DNA of 37,433 nucleotides from Nocardia jinanensis. Lineage in GTDB: Bacteria > Actinomycetota > Actinomycetes > Mycobacteriales > Mycobacteriaceae. Positions within the stretch are counted from its first letter, which is position 1, and each line of letters opens with the position of its first letter. Location: NCBI RefSeq assembly GCF_014645735.1, contig NZ_BMMH01000038.1, forward strand, positions 1 through 37,433, read 5' to 3'. Positions 1 through 7,860 of the stretch are shown one piece after another. Both the position numbers and the translations under genes were made by a program. The notes under the pieces were generated by a model. It was not told the origin of the DNA and made no database searches. It saw nothing but the letters and a program-made list of their open reading frames with translations.

Positions 1-294
1 GGGCCCCGCCGAAAGGTCAACCGCTTGACATCCAAGCTCCTGGGATGTCTTTGTGGTGTCTCGTAAAACTCGACGCATGCAGGTTGCGTCGGCATTCGGC
101 GTCCGGGTCACAGGTGGAAAACCCGCGCCTGGACCCCCACACACGCCCCGGACCTGTCGCGACTTCCGGACAGTCGATATCTCCGGTCGGTGCTCGCCCC
201 GGTCCCGAAGCACGCGCTCAACCCTCGAGAGACCGGGGCATCGAGCACTTTCAGGCAGCGAAACTTCCCCAGCTTGCCAGGTACCCGCCCCTTC

Positions 295-476
295 TACTCC
301 GAATGGTCCACCTCAGTGGCGGGGCCCACCCCGGTTTACTCCGGATGGTCCACCTCAGTAGGCGGGGCCCGCCCCGGTTCTGGAGCGACGTAGCGAAGGA
401 GCGCAGCGACTGAGCGAAGGAGTGAAGAACCGGGGTTAATAGGGCCCCGCCCAGCGGCGCCGAAGGCGCCGCCGAT
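295..476 (+). repeat. Intergenic palindromic repeat, copy 1 (with a partial 42-bp duplicate in front)
   Basis: Positions 338-473 match 31427-31562 in the same orientation and 32980-33115 in inverted orientation. The core is a long imperfect dyad: outer arms GGCGGGGCCC / GGGCCCCGCC and inner arms CCCCGGTTCT / AGAACCGGGG, around a segment with repeated GCGAAGGAG motifs. A second small G/C hairpin follows at about 454-473. Positions 295-336 are a diverged duplicate of the first 42 bases of the unit. The repeat ends directly at the stop codon of the minus-strand TetR gene, so it may act as its transcription terminator. I see no convincing gene in 1-477; the short open frames there have no recognisable content. 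Confidence 0.85.
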
Positions 477-477
477 A

Positions 478-1125
478 TCACGGCACGTAGCGGCGGAGGC
501 GGCGGGCAGCGAACTCGCGGAAGTACGACACCTTGTCGTCGGGGACGACCGATGGGAGCAGGAAGTACCAGGCCCGTTCCATCCGGGAGGCCATCTGGTC
601 GACCGATTCCGTGCCGACCGCGACGATGTGGATACCCGTGGTGAGCCCGTACAGCAGCAGGCCGATGGTCTCCGGGTCGAGGTCCGGGAGCAGATCGCCC
701 TGGGCAATCGCCCGTTCGGCGAGGATGCGGTAGGTATCGCCCCAGTTCTTGGCGATATTGTCGCCGTTGGCGCCGCGGTAGTCACCGATCTGGTGGGTGA
801 GTTTGAGCATGGCCCCCACCATCGGATCGTTCATCGACAGATCGGCGACCACATAGGTGATGCCGATCGCGGCCTCCAGTGCCGGGACCCGGGAGTCGAA
901 GAATCCTTTGCAGGATGCGACAAGGCGCTCGTTGCCCTGATCGACCACGGCCCGGGCCAGTTCTTCCTTGGACCCGAAGTGAAAGTACAAGGCGCCCTTG
1001 GTCACGTTGGACTGCGCGATTATCTCGCTGAGGCTCGCATTGGCGTAGCCCAAGCGCAGAAAGACGTCGGCAGCGCCCGCCAGAACGGAATCGCGAGTGA
1101 TCTCCGCGCGCGCTTGCCTAGCCAT
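478..1125 (-). CDS. TetR-family regulator, ScbR/ArpA gamma-butyrolactone-receptor type
   Basis: A 215-residue protein. The N-terminal TetR helix-turn-helix lies at about residues 31-50, ending in the typical TKGALYFHFGSKEEL motif, and MARQARAE at the extreme N-terminus resembles the ScbR/ArpA branch of autoregulator receptors. That branch binds gamma-butyrolactone-type signals through an all-helical C-terminal domain and releases DNA. The ATG at 1125 is preceded by GGCGGAG at a short spacing. No butyrolactone synthase (AfsA) gene is visible on this side, so the ligand is unknown. A pair of 13-bp direct repeats just upstream (1161-1192) is a possible autoregulatory operator. The TetR assignment is firm; the receptor subtype comes from motif resemblance. 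Confidence 0.88.
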   Translation of the reverse strand: MARQARAEITRDSVLAGAADVFLRLGYANASLSEIIAQSNVTKGALYFHFGSKEELARAVVDQGNERLVASCKGFFDSRVPALEAAIGITYVVADLSMNDPMVGAMLKLTHQIGDYRGANGDNIAKNWGDTYRILAERAIAQGDLLPDLDPETIGLLLYGLTTGIHIVAVGTESVDQMASRMERAWYFLLPSVVPDDKVSYFREFAARRLRRYVP

Positions 1126-1160
1126 GAGCTCCGCCTGTCATCCCAATAACCAGCCATCCT

Positions 1161-1192
1161 GAAGTAGACCGACATTGTCGAAGTAGACCGAC
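1161..1192. promoter_or_regulatory. Direct-repeat candidate operator upstream of the ScbR-like gene
   Basis: GAAGTAGACCGAC occurs at 1161-1173 and again at 1180-1192, a 19-bp period close to two helical turns. Within the second copy AAGT and ACTT form a short dyad. It lies 36-67 bp upstream of the TetR start codon, where an autoregulator would bind. The operator role is inferred. Confidence 0.45.
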
Positions 1193-1288
1193 TTACCGCC
1201 CGAACAGCACCCAAAAGGATGCGTGAACCGTACCATCCGTGTTCACTACGTCTCTCGATTCACCGGCCCACCCGAGTTCGCCGGTAGT

Positions 1289-2044
1289 TCATCCGCGGTT
1301 GCCCGAACTGCGCTGCCCGCCCGCGGAGTTCGCCGGACGCGGCCCTGCCACGGCAGGCCATTCCGAGCTGAGCTGGGGGTCGGCCTCGAGATGGCTCAAT
1401 CCGTTCCAGCAAAGATTGACCAGGTGGGCGGCGACAACTTCTTTGGACGGGCTGCGTACATCCAGCCACCAGGTGGCGGTGGTGGCCACCATTCCGACCA
1501 GCGCCTGCGCGTACAGGGTCGCGAGGCCGGTGTCGAGGTCGCGTCGTTCGAAATCGCCGGCGAGCAGATGCGCCACCTGATTGACCGCTTCGTTGAGCAG
1601 GCTCGAGTAGCGGCCGTCGGTGGAGGACACCGGCTGGTCGCGCACCAGGATGCGGAATCCGTCGGTGCGCTGCTCGATATAGGTGAGAAGCGCGAGTGCC
1701 ACCTGTTCGAGACGGACCCGGGACCTGTTGTTGGTGAGCGAGGAGGTGATCATGTCCAGCAACATCGACATCTCACGGTCCACGACAACGGCGTAGAGCC
1801 CCTCCTTGCCGCCGAAATGCTCGTAGACGACGGGTTTGGACACCAGAGCACGTTGCGCGATCTCCTCGATGGAGGTCGCGTCGTAGCCACGTTCGGCGAA
1901 CAGGGCGCGGCCGATCTCGATCAACTGCTGGCGCCGCTGGGTGCCGGTCATCCGCTGACGAGCCGCCCGGACGTGTTCGGTGGCCTCTTCGGTGTCACCG
2001 ATGGTCCGCAACTCCTCGGTTGTTCTCGGTTCTCCCGACGACAC
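1289..2044 (-). CDS. TetR-family transcriptional regulator
   Basis: A 251-residue protein with a TetR-type DNA-binding domain. The helix-turn-helix is at about residues 57-76 (SIEEIAQRALVSKPVVYEHF), followed by a helical ligand domain containing the RDQPVSSTDGR segment. I chose the GTG at 2044 because AGGGAGG sits a few bases before it; a later ATG at 1951 (MTGTQRR) is the alternative. Reading further upstream would run into the tRNA gene and is unlikely. Mycobacteria carry a TetR gene (Rv1019) beside glmU, and this is probably the counterpart. Its target and ligand are unknown. It is transcribed away from tRNA-Gln and glmU. Confidence 0.85.
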   Translation of the reverse strand: MSSGEPRTTEELRTIGDTEEATEHVRAARQRMTGTQRRQQLIEIGRALFAERGYDATSIEEIAQRALVSKPVVYEHFGGKEGLYAVVVDREMSMLLDMITSSLTNNRSRVRLEQVALALLTYIEQRTDGFRILVRDQPVSSTDGRYSSLLNEAVNQVAHLLAGDFERRDLDTGLATLYAQALVGMVATTATWWLDVRSPSKEVVAAHLVNLCWNGLSHLEADPQLSSEWPAVAGPRPANSAGGQRSSGNRG

Positions 2045-2308
2045 GTTCCCGCCTCCCTGGTTATCGGGGTCACGCGGCGCGGCCGGAGCCGGACCTGCGA
2101 CCAGAACCATCGAGTCAACTGTCTCAGACCCGCGACGGACCGGGTCACCCGGGCGTTGTCCCGACCCGCCGGTCACGAAGGGGAACGCGTCGGGCGTCCC
2201 CCTGGCGTGTCGCCACCACCACGGTTCGACGTATCCCGGGGTGGCATGCGAGTATCGTGTCCGTGCCGGGACACAGCGGCGGGTTTCGGGTACCTGCCGG
2301 TGTGACAG

Positions 2309-2379
2309 TCCGCCGTAGTGTAATGGCAGCACCTCTGATTTTGGTTCAGATAGTTCAGGTTCGAGTCCTGGCGGCGGAG
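2309..2379 (+). tRNA. tRNA-Gln (anticodon TTG)
   Basis: A cloverleaf can be drawn. The acceptor stem TCCGCCG (2309-2315) pairs with CGGCGGA (2372-2378) and the discriminator base is G. The anticodon stem TCTGA/TCAGA encloses loop TTTTGGT with anticodon TTG, reading CAA. The T-arm is TCAGG-TTCGAGT-CCTGG. CCA is not encoded. A tRNA-Gln next to glmU is also known in mycobacteria. It lies 43 bp upstream of glmU on the same strand. Confidence 0.95.
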
Positions 2380-2422
2380 CAGCTCGCGTGCACGATGACC
2401 ATCGTCGGCCCGAGGGAGATTC

Positions 2423-3895
2423 ATGCAGGAGCAGACCGCCGTCATCGTGTTAGCCGCAGGTGCCGGTACGAGAATGCGGTCGAAGACCCCCAAGGTGTTA
2501 CATCCGCTGGCCGGGCGCAGCATGCTGGCGCACGCGCTGTACGCGGCCCATTCCATCGACCCGCGCCATCTGGTGACGGTGGTGGGTCACGATCGTGCGC
2601 AGGTCGGGGCGGCCGCGGCCGCGGTGGCCACGGAACTCGATCGGGAGATCGTGCCGGTGGTGCAGGAACAGCAGCTCGGTACCGGGCACGCCGTCCAGGT
2701 CGGCCTCACCGGACTGCCCGCGGATTTCGCCGGCGACGTCGTCGTCACGTCGGGGGATGTCCCGCTGCTGGACGGGCACACCCTGTCCGCCCTGCTCGAC
2801 GAGCATCGGAGCTATCCCGAACGGCCCGCCGTCACGGTTCTCACCTTCGTGCCCGACGATCCGAACGGTTACGGCCGGATCGTGCGCGACGCCGACAGCG
2901 AGGTCGCCGAGATCGTCGAGCACGCCGACGCGACCCCCGAACAGGCCGCGATCCGCGAGGTCAATTCCGGTGTGTACGCCTTCGACGCCGCGGTACTGCG
3001 CACTATGCTCGGCCGGCTGTCCACCGCCAACGCCCAGCACGAGCTCTATCTGACCGATGTCCTGAAGCTCGCCCGCGAGGCCGGATACCCGGTGCAGGGC
3101 GCCCGGCTGGTCGATTCGGCCAAGGTCACCGGCGTGAACGACCGGGTCCAGCTGGCGGCCGCCGCCCGTACCCTCAACCGCTACATCCTGGAGCGGCATA
3201 TGCGCGCCGGGGTGACCATCGTGGATCCCGCCAATACCTGGATCGATACCGATGTCCGGATCGGCCGCGACACCGTGGTGCGTCCCGGGGTGCAGTTGCT
3301 GGGTACCACGGTGGTCGGCGAGGACGCCGAGATCGGCCCGGACTCGACCCTCACCAATATGGTGGTCGGCGACGGCGCCCGGGTGATCCGCACCCACGGG
3401 GAAGCCGCGACGATCGGCGCGAAGGCGACGATCGGGCCGTTCAGTTATCTGCGGCCGGGGACGGTGCTGGGTGAGTCCGGCAAGATCGGCGCCTTCGTGG
3501 AGACCAAGAACGTCGATATCGGCCGGCACACCAAGGTCCCGCATCTGACCTATATCGGCGACGCCACCATCGGCGAGCACAGCAACATCGGAGCATCCAG
3601 CGTTTTCGTGAACTACGACGGCGTGAACAAACACCGCACTGTCGTGGGCTCCCACGTGCGCACCGGCAGCGATACGATGTTCATCGCCCCGGTGACCGTG
3701 GGTGACGGCGCCTATACCGGGGCAGGTACTGTACTGCGGGAAGACGTTCCGCCGGGCGCGTTGGCAGTGTCCGGGGGTACGCAGCGCAATATCGAGAACT
3801 GGGTGCAGCGGAAACGTCCAGGAACGGCTGCAGCAGATGCGGCGGCGAAAGCGCTCGCGGCCGATGAGAACACCGGATCGGGCAACAAAGCTTAA
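2423..3895 (+). CDS. glmU: Bifunctional UDP-N-acetylglucosamine pyrophosphorylase / glucosamine-1-phosphate acetyltransferase
   Basis: A 490-residue cytosolic enzyme that acetylates glucosamine-1-phosphate and then couples it to UTP, giving UDP-GlcNAc for peptidoglycan and arabinogalactan linker synthesis. The N-terminal uridylyltransferase domain carries LAAGAGTRMRSKTPKVLHP from about residue 10. The C-terminal half is a left-handed beta-helix with hexapeptide repeats and the acetyltransferase segment ETKNVDIGRHTKVPH. Length and domain order match actinobacterial GlmU, including the low-complexity C-terminal tail. ATG at 2423 follows GAGGGAGATTC. prs starts 15 bp downstream, so the two are probably co-transcribed. 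Confidence 0.98.
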   Translation: MQEQTAVIVLAAGAGTRMRSKTPKVLHPLAGRSMLAHALYAAHSIDPRHLVTVVGHDRAQVGAAAAAVATELDREIVPVVQEQQLGTGHAVQVGLTGLPADFAGDVVVTSGDVPLLDGHTLSALLDEHRSYPERPAVTVLTFVPDDPNGYGRIVRDADSEVAEIVEHADATPEQAAIREVNSGVYAFDAAVLRTMLGRLSTANAQHELYLTDVLKLAREAGYPVQGARLVDSAKVTGVNDRVQLAAAARTLNRYILERHMRAGVTIVDPANTWIDTDVRIGRDTVVRPGVQLLGTTVVGEDAEIGPDSTLTNMVVGDGARVIRTHGEAATIGAKATIGPFSYLRPGTVLGESGKIGAFVETKNVDIGRHTKVPHLTYIGDATIGEHSNIGASSVFVNYDGVNKHRTVVGSHVRTGSDTMFIAPVTVGDGAYTGAGTVLREDVPPGALAVSGGTQRNIENWVQRKRPGTAAADAAAKALAADENTGSGNKA

Positions 3896-3910
3896 GGATG
3901 GCAACCAGCA

Positions 3911-4891
3911 GTGACCGCGTCATGGATCGACAACCAGAAGAACCTGATGCTCTTCGCCGGACGGTCGCACCCCGAACTAGCCGAGCAGGTGGCCAAGGAA
4001 CTCGACGTTCACGTCACCCCGCAGATCGCGCGTGAATTCGCGAACGGGGAGATCTTCGTCCGCTTCGAGGAGTCGGTTCGCGGTTCCGACGCCTTCGTGT
4101 TGCAGAGTTTCCCGGCGCCGCTGAACCAGTGGCTGATGGAACAGCTGATCATGATCGACGCGCTCAAGCGCGGTTCGGCCAAACGGATCACCGCCATCCT
4201 GCCGTTCTACCCCTACGCCCGCCAGGACAAGAAGCACCGCGGCCGCGAGCCCATCTCGGCCCGCCTGGTGGCCGATCTGCTCAAGACCGCCGGTGCCGAC
4301 CGCATCGTCACCGTCGATCTGCACACCGACCAGATCCAGGGCTTCTTCGACGGCCCCGTCGACCATATGCACGCCCAGTTGCAGCTCGCCGAGTATGTCC
4401 GCACCAACTACAGCCTGAACAACATCACTGTGGTCTCCCCCGATTCCGGCCGGGTCCGGGTGGCGGAGAAGTGGGCGGATTCGCTGAACGGCGCCCCACT
4501 GGCCTTCATCCACAAGACCCGCGATCCGCTGGTCCCGAACCAGGTGAAGTCGAACCGCGTAGTCGGCAGCGTCGAGGGTCGCACCTGCATCCTCATCGAC
4601 GACATGATCGATACCGGCGGCACCATCGCCGGCGCGGTGAACGTGCTGCGTGAGGCCGGTGCCGGTGATGTGGTGATCGCGGCGACCCACGGGGTGCTCA
4701 GCGCTCCCGCCGCCGAGCGGCTCGCGTCCTGCGGCGCCCGGGAGGTCGTGGTGACCAACACCCTGCCGATCACCGAGGACAAGAAGTTCCCGCAGCTCAC
4801 TGTGCTGTCCATCGCGCCGCTGCTGGCCCGCACCATCCGTGAGGTATTCGAGAACGGTTCGGTGACCGGACTGTTCAACGGCAACGCCTGA
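3911..4891 (+). CDS. prs: Ribose-phosphate pyrophosphokinase (PRPP synthetase)
   Basis: A 326-residue enzyme making 5-phosphoribosyl-1-pyrophosphate from ribose-5-phosphate and ATP for nucleotide, histidine and tryptophan synthesis and, in this group, decaprenyl-phosphate-linked arabinose. Visible motifs are FANGEIFVRF, the flexible-loop segment YARQDKKHRGREP, DLHTDQIQGFFD and the PRPP-binding loop IDDMIDTGGTIAGA. Length equals that of the mycobacterial enzyme. The start is GTG at 3911 with AAGGATGG about 10 bp before it; no in-frame ATG is better placed. It directly follows glmU, an order conserved across actinobacteria. Confidence 0.98.
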   Translation: MTASWIDNQKNLMLFAGRSHPELAEQVAKELDVHVTPQIAREFANGEIFVRFEESVRGSDAFVLQSFPAPLNQWLMEQLIMIDALKRGSAKRITAILPFYPYARQDKKHRGREPISARLVADLLKTAGADRIVTVDLHTDQIQGFFDGPVDHMHAQLQLAEYVRTNYSLNNITVVSPDSGRVRVAEKWADSLNGAPLAFIHKTRDPLVPNQVKSNRVVGSVEGRTCILIDDMIDTGGTIAGAVNVLREAGAGDVVIAATHGVLSAPAAERLASCGAREVVVTNTLPITEDKKFPQLTVLSIAPLLARTIREVFENGSVTGLFNGNA

Positions 4892-4900
4892 TTTCTTCTC

Positions 4901-4936
4901 CGAACGGCCCCGGACCAGCTGGTCCGGGGCCGTTCG
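4901..4936. terminator. Perfect 36-nt palindrome after prs
   Basis: CGAACGGCCCCGGACCAG is followed immediately by its exact reverse complement, giving an 18-bp dyad starting 10 bp after the prs stop codon. There is no T tract, as is common for high-GC actinobacterial terminators. It probably ends the glmU-prs transcript. Confidence 0.75.
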
Positions 4937-5011
4937 GCGTTCGGGAGCAGAAACCGACACCGCTGGTCACGGTCCCGCGGCGCACCCATCGGGCAGCGCA
5001 TACTGGTTGGT

Positions 5012-5260
5012 ATGGATCGCGAACCACGAGAGCCCGATATGGGTGACGACGAGCAGGAGGACGAGGTCCGCGCCTACGCACGCTATATCGAGGACCCGCC
5101 CGCCGATCTGCGCATTCGCAACCGCGAAGGGGACGACGACGGACGTCTCGGCATAGCCGAGGAGCTACAGCAGGAACCGGACCGCCGCGACCGTGCCGAC
5201 GACGACGATCGTCCCGCCGAGGCCGCCGCCATCCATATAGAGGACGAACCCGACAGCTGA
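5012..5260 (+). CDS. Small acidic hypothetical protein
   Basis: An 82-residue protein dominated by Asp, Glu and Arg (for example EGDDDGRLG and DRADDDDRPAE), with no membrane segment or recognised domain; it is probably disordered and cytosolic. The ATG at 5012 has no clear ribosome binding site, but CATACT at 4999-5004 resembles a -10 box placed so that transcription would begin at or next to the ATG, suggesting a leaderless mRNA. A second ATG at 5039 is a possible alternative start. It sits between prs and the DUF4190-like gene on the same strand. Function unknown. Confidence 0.6.
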   Translation: MDREPREPDMGDDEQEDEVRAYARYIEDPPADLRIRNREGDDDGRLGIAEELQQEPDRRDRADDDDRPAEAAAIHIEDEPDS

Positions 5261-5321
5261 CGCTGCGCCCGCACCGCGGTACCGGCCTACGAGCCCTCGA
5301 CGATACGAACGAGGAGACGTG

Positions 5322-6512
5322 ATGAGCACACCGCAGGACCCGCGCGATTCCGGCGAAACACCGGAGGAGAACAGCACCGACCGTCCGGAACCCGATTCCG
5401 GCACGGCCGGCCGGTCGGCTGCGGATCGCCCTCTGGAATCTCCGGACGAACCGTCTCGCACCCCCGGCGCCCCGCAGCAGCCGGAAACCGCCGAACCGTC
5501 CGATGCACGGGGGGCCGGCTCCCACGATCCACCCACCGAGTACCTGCCGAAGCTGCTCGGCCGCGAATCCCGCCCCGCCGGAGGTGCTGCCGGACCCGGC
5601 CGGCCCACACCCGAACCCGACAAGGGCTCCGCGGCATACGAGCACGGCTGGCAGCCCGGGGCGCAACCGGCCGGTGGCGAGGTGCCGCCGCAAGCGTGGT
5701 CGGCCCGGCCCGAGGAACAGTCGCCGGGGCAGGCTTGGCAGCAGCAGTCACCCGGTGGGCAGCAGCCGCGGGGCGGGTCGCCCTATCCTCCGCAAGGCGG
5801 GTATCCACCACCGGGTGAGTACGGCGGTGGGGCAGAGCAGCCCGGTGGCGGATACGGCGGGCAGCAGCCGGGCGGATACGGCGGACAGCCAGGTTGGAAC
5901 ACACCGGAACAACAAGGTTGGGGTGCGCCGGAACAACAAAGTTGGGGTGCGCCGGAACAGCAGGGCTGGGGCGCGCCGGAACAGCAGGGTCGGGGCGCGC
6001 CGGAACCGCAGGGTCGGGGCGCGCAGGAACAACCCGGCTGGGGTGCGCAGGGACAACCCGGCTGGGGTGCGCAGGGACAGCCTGGTTGGAGCACCTCGGA
6101 ACAGCAGGGCTGGGGTGGCGCGCCCGGCGCACAGCAGGGGTGGTCCGGCACCGGCGCGCCGGGCGGACAGCAGGGACCGGGCGGATGGCCCGGTGGGACG
6201 CCGGGGCCCGGTGGATATCCGGCCTATCCCGAACAGCAGCAGTACCAGCCCTACGGCACCACCCAGCAACCGGAACGTTCGGGACCGCAGGTCCTGTCCA
6301 TCATCGGCTTCGTATGCGCCGCGGTATCGCTGCTGTTCTGCCCGCTCGTGTTCGGCGCCGCCGGGATCGTGCTCGGTGTGGTCGGGCATATCCGGGGCGA
6401 GCCGCTGGGCAAGTGGGCGGCCATCGCGGCCGCGATATGTCTCGTCGTCGGGGTGGCCATCGGGTTGCTCCTCACCGGGACCGAGATAGTGCCCAACGAA
6501 TCGTTCGGCTGA
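5322..6512 (+). CDS. Pro/Gly/Gln-rich membrane protein with C-terminal DUF4190-like domain
   Basis: A 396-residue protein. The first ~320 residues are disordered and rich in Pro, Gly and Gln, including about ten tandem octapeptides of the form GWGAPEQQ. The C-terminus (about residues 325-390) holds two hydrophobic segments separated by GHIRGEPLGKW, the layout of DUF4190 membrane proteins, whose role is not established. A GTG at 5319 directly precedes the ATG at 5322; GAGGAG at 5311-5316 serves either. The disordered part would face the cytoplasm if the two helices form a hairpin. The octapeptide tract is encoded by a 24-bp minisatellite and may vary between strains. Confidence 0.85.
   Translation: MSTPQDPRDSGETPEENSTDRPEPDSGTAGRSAADRPLESPDEPSRTPGAPQQPETAEPSDARGAGSHDPPTEYLPKLLGRESRPAGGAAGPGRPTPEPDKGSAAYEHGWQPGAQPAGGEVPPQAWSARPEEQSPGQAWQQQSPGGQQPRGGSPYPPQGGYPPPGEYGGGAEQPGGGYGGQQPGGYGGQPGWNTPEQQGWGAPEQQSWGAPEQQGWGAPEQQGRGAPEPQGRGAQEQPGWGAQGQPGWGAQGQPGWSTSEQQGWGGAPGAQQGWSGTGAPGGQQGPGGWPGGTPGPGGYPAYPEQQQYQPYGTTQQPERSGPQVLSIIGFVCAAVSLLFCPLVFGAAGIVLGVVGHIRGEPLGKWAAIAAAICLVVGVAIGLLLTGTEIVPNESFG
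5892..6118 (+). repeat. 24-bp coding minisatellite
   Basis: Tandem in-frame units encode GWGAPEQQ and variants (SWGAPEQQ, GRGAPEPQ, GWGAQGQP). Nucleotide divergence increases toward the 3' end, and some neighbouring units are almost identical, consistent with slippage or unequal exchange. Confidence 0.8.
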
Positions 6513-6526
6513 CAACGGACAACCCG

Positions 6527-6554
6527 GGATCCGCCGCCCGGGATCCGCGCTTTT
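6527..6554 (+). terminator. Possible terminator after the DUF4190-like gene
   Basis: GGATCC at 6527-6532 and 6541-6546 can form a 6-bp hairpin with an 8-nt loop, followed by GCGC and TTTT. It lies 15 bp after the stop codon. The stem is short, so confidence is modest. Confidence 0.4.
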
Positions 6555-6672
6555 CGCCCATGCGCGGCGCGGCTCGGCGGCGGCGGATATCGTCTGGCCC
6601 ATGCCCGACGAACGAGACGCCGGCGGATCCACGGCGGCGGCAGGGGCGGCGCTGCCGCTGTGGTGCCGATAG

Positions 6673-7590
6673 ATGTCACAGCGGGAACTGGTCGTTTTGG
6701 GCACCGCGAGCCAGGTGCCGACCGCCCAGCGCAACCACAACGGTTATGTGCTTCGCTGGGGTGGCGAAGCAGTACTGTTCGACCCCGGCGAGGGCACCCA
6801 GCGGCAGATGATCCACGCCGGTATCTCCGCCACCGATCTCACCCGGATCGCGATAACCCATTTTCACGGTGACCACAGCCTGGGCCTGGCCGGGGTGGTG
6901 CAGCGAATCAATCTGGACCGGGTGCCGCACCCGATCGACACCTACTACCCGGCCTCGGGCCAGCGATTCTTCGACAACCTCTGCGACGCCACCGCCTACC
7001 ACCGCGCGGTAGATCTCCGGCAGCGCCCGATCGCCGCACCGGGCATCCTGCCGGCGCCCGGCGCCCCGTTCGAGGTCACCACTGCGCGCCTCGACCATCC
7101 GGTGGAGACGTTCGGCTACCGGCTCAGCGAACCGGACTATCGCACCATCCGGCCGGAGCGGCTGGACGAACTCGGTCTGCACGGTCCGATCGTGGGCCGT
7201 CTGCAACGGGAGGGCGAGATCGATTGGCAGGGCCGGACCGTGACCCTCGACGAGGTGAGTACCCTGCGGCGCGGACAGAGTTTCGCGTTCGTCATGGATA
7301 CCCGTATCTGCACCGGAGCGCGGGAACTCGCGGCGGGGGTGGACATGCTGGTGATCGAAGCGACCTTCCTCGACGCCGACGCGCAGCTGGCTACCGAGCA
7401 CGGGCACCTCACCGCGGGGCAAGCGGCCCGGATCGCCGCCGATGCCGGGGCGCGGACACTGGTCCTGACCCATTTCTCCCAGCGCTACCCCAGCCTGGAC
7501 CAGCATCTCGCCGAGGCGCGACAGGTGTTCGCCGGGGATATCGTGATCGCGGCGGATCTGGATCACATCCCGTTCCCGTCGCGCCGCTGA
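6673..7590 (+). CDS. rnz: Ribonuclease Z (tRNA 3' endonuclease)
   Basis: A 305-residue metallo-beta-lactamase-fold nuclease that trims 3' trailers from tRNA precursors. It begins with the family signature LGTASQVPT, then FDPGEGTQRQ, the zinc motif HFHGDH at residues 63-68, the metal-binding Asp in VMDTR and the C-terminal THFSQRY motif. The length fits short-form bacterial RNase Z. tRNA genes here without encoded CCA, such as tRNA-Gln at 2309, would need this enzyme. The ATG at 6673 has no strong ribosome binding site; the LGT motif near the N-terminus supports it. The gene converges with the HxlR operon. Confidence 0.93.
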   Translation: MSQRELVVLGTASQVPTAQRNHNGYVLRWGGEAVLFDPGEGTQRQMIHAGISATDLTRIAITHFHGDHSLGLAGVVQRINLDRVPHPIDTYYPASGQRFFDNLCDATAYHRAVDLRQRPIAAPGILPAPGAPFEVTTARLDHPVETFGYRLSEPDYRTIRPERLDELGLHGPIVGRLQREGEIDWQGRTVTLDEVSTLRRGQSFAFVMDTRICTGARELAAGVDMLVIEATFLDADAQLATEHGHLTAGQAARIAADAGARTLVLTHFSQRYPSLDQHLAEARQVFAGDIVIAADLDHIPFPSRR

Positions 7591-7620
7591 GCCGTACCGG
7601 TCCAAACGGAAGCCCGGCTG

Positions 7621-7860
7621 TCACGGAACGGTAACCGGCCCGATCCGGGTGCCGTGCCGCAGCCCGATCGACATGATGTCGGACGGCTGCTCCAGTTCGA
7701 GCCGGTGCCGGCGACTACGTGGCACGACGAACGCGGTACCCACGGTGAGGCGCACGTCGGTTTCGGTGTCGCCGGGGCCCGCCGGGCGCAGGTAGAGCCG
7801 CAGCGCAATCTCTTCGGCCTCCGGGCCCTGATCACCGGCCTGGTCGGCCCGGCACGACAT
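7621..7860 (-). CDS. Short cupin-like protein, coupled to the HxlR gene
   Basis: A 79-residue protein whose second half (VGTAFVVPRSRRHRLEL ... SDIMSIG) resembles the second conserved motif of small cupins. The first cupin motif, with the metal-binding histidines, is not evident, so the protein is either a reduced cupin or a 3' remnant. Its ATG overlaps the stop codon of the upstream HxlR gene as TAATG, a translational-coupling arrangement that argues for a real gene. Cupins next to HxlR regulators often sense or process small molecules; the role here is inferred and uncertain. Confidence 0.55.
   Translation of the reverse strand: MSCRADQAGDQGPEAEEIALRLYLRPAGPGDTETDVRLTVGTAFVVPRSRRHRLELEQPSDIMSIGLRHGTRIGPVTVP

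Noticed and set aside
45..413. Open frames in the first 470 bases
   Set aside because: They translate repeat DNA, overlap each other in several frames and have no ribosome binding site or recognisable domain.
295..476. Insertion sequence or MITE ends
   Set aside because: No transposase, no clear target-site duplication and no terminal inverted repeats at the outer edges; the dyad is internal. A MITE cannot be excluded, but the term repeat is safer.
2498..3904. A long minus-strand frame opposite glmU
   Set aside because: glmU on the plus strand is unmistakable; the antisense frame is a shadow caused by third-position G/C bias.
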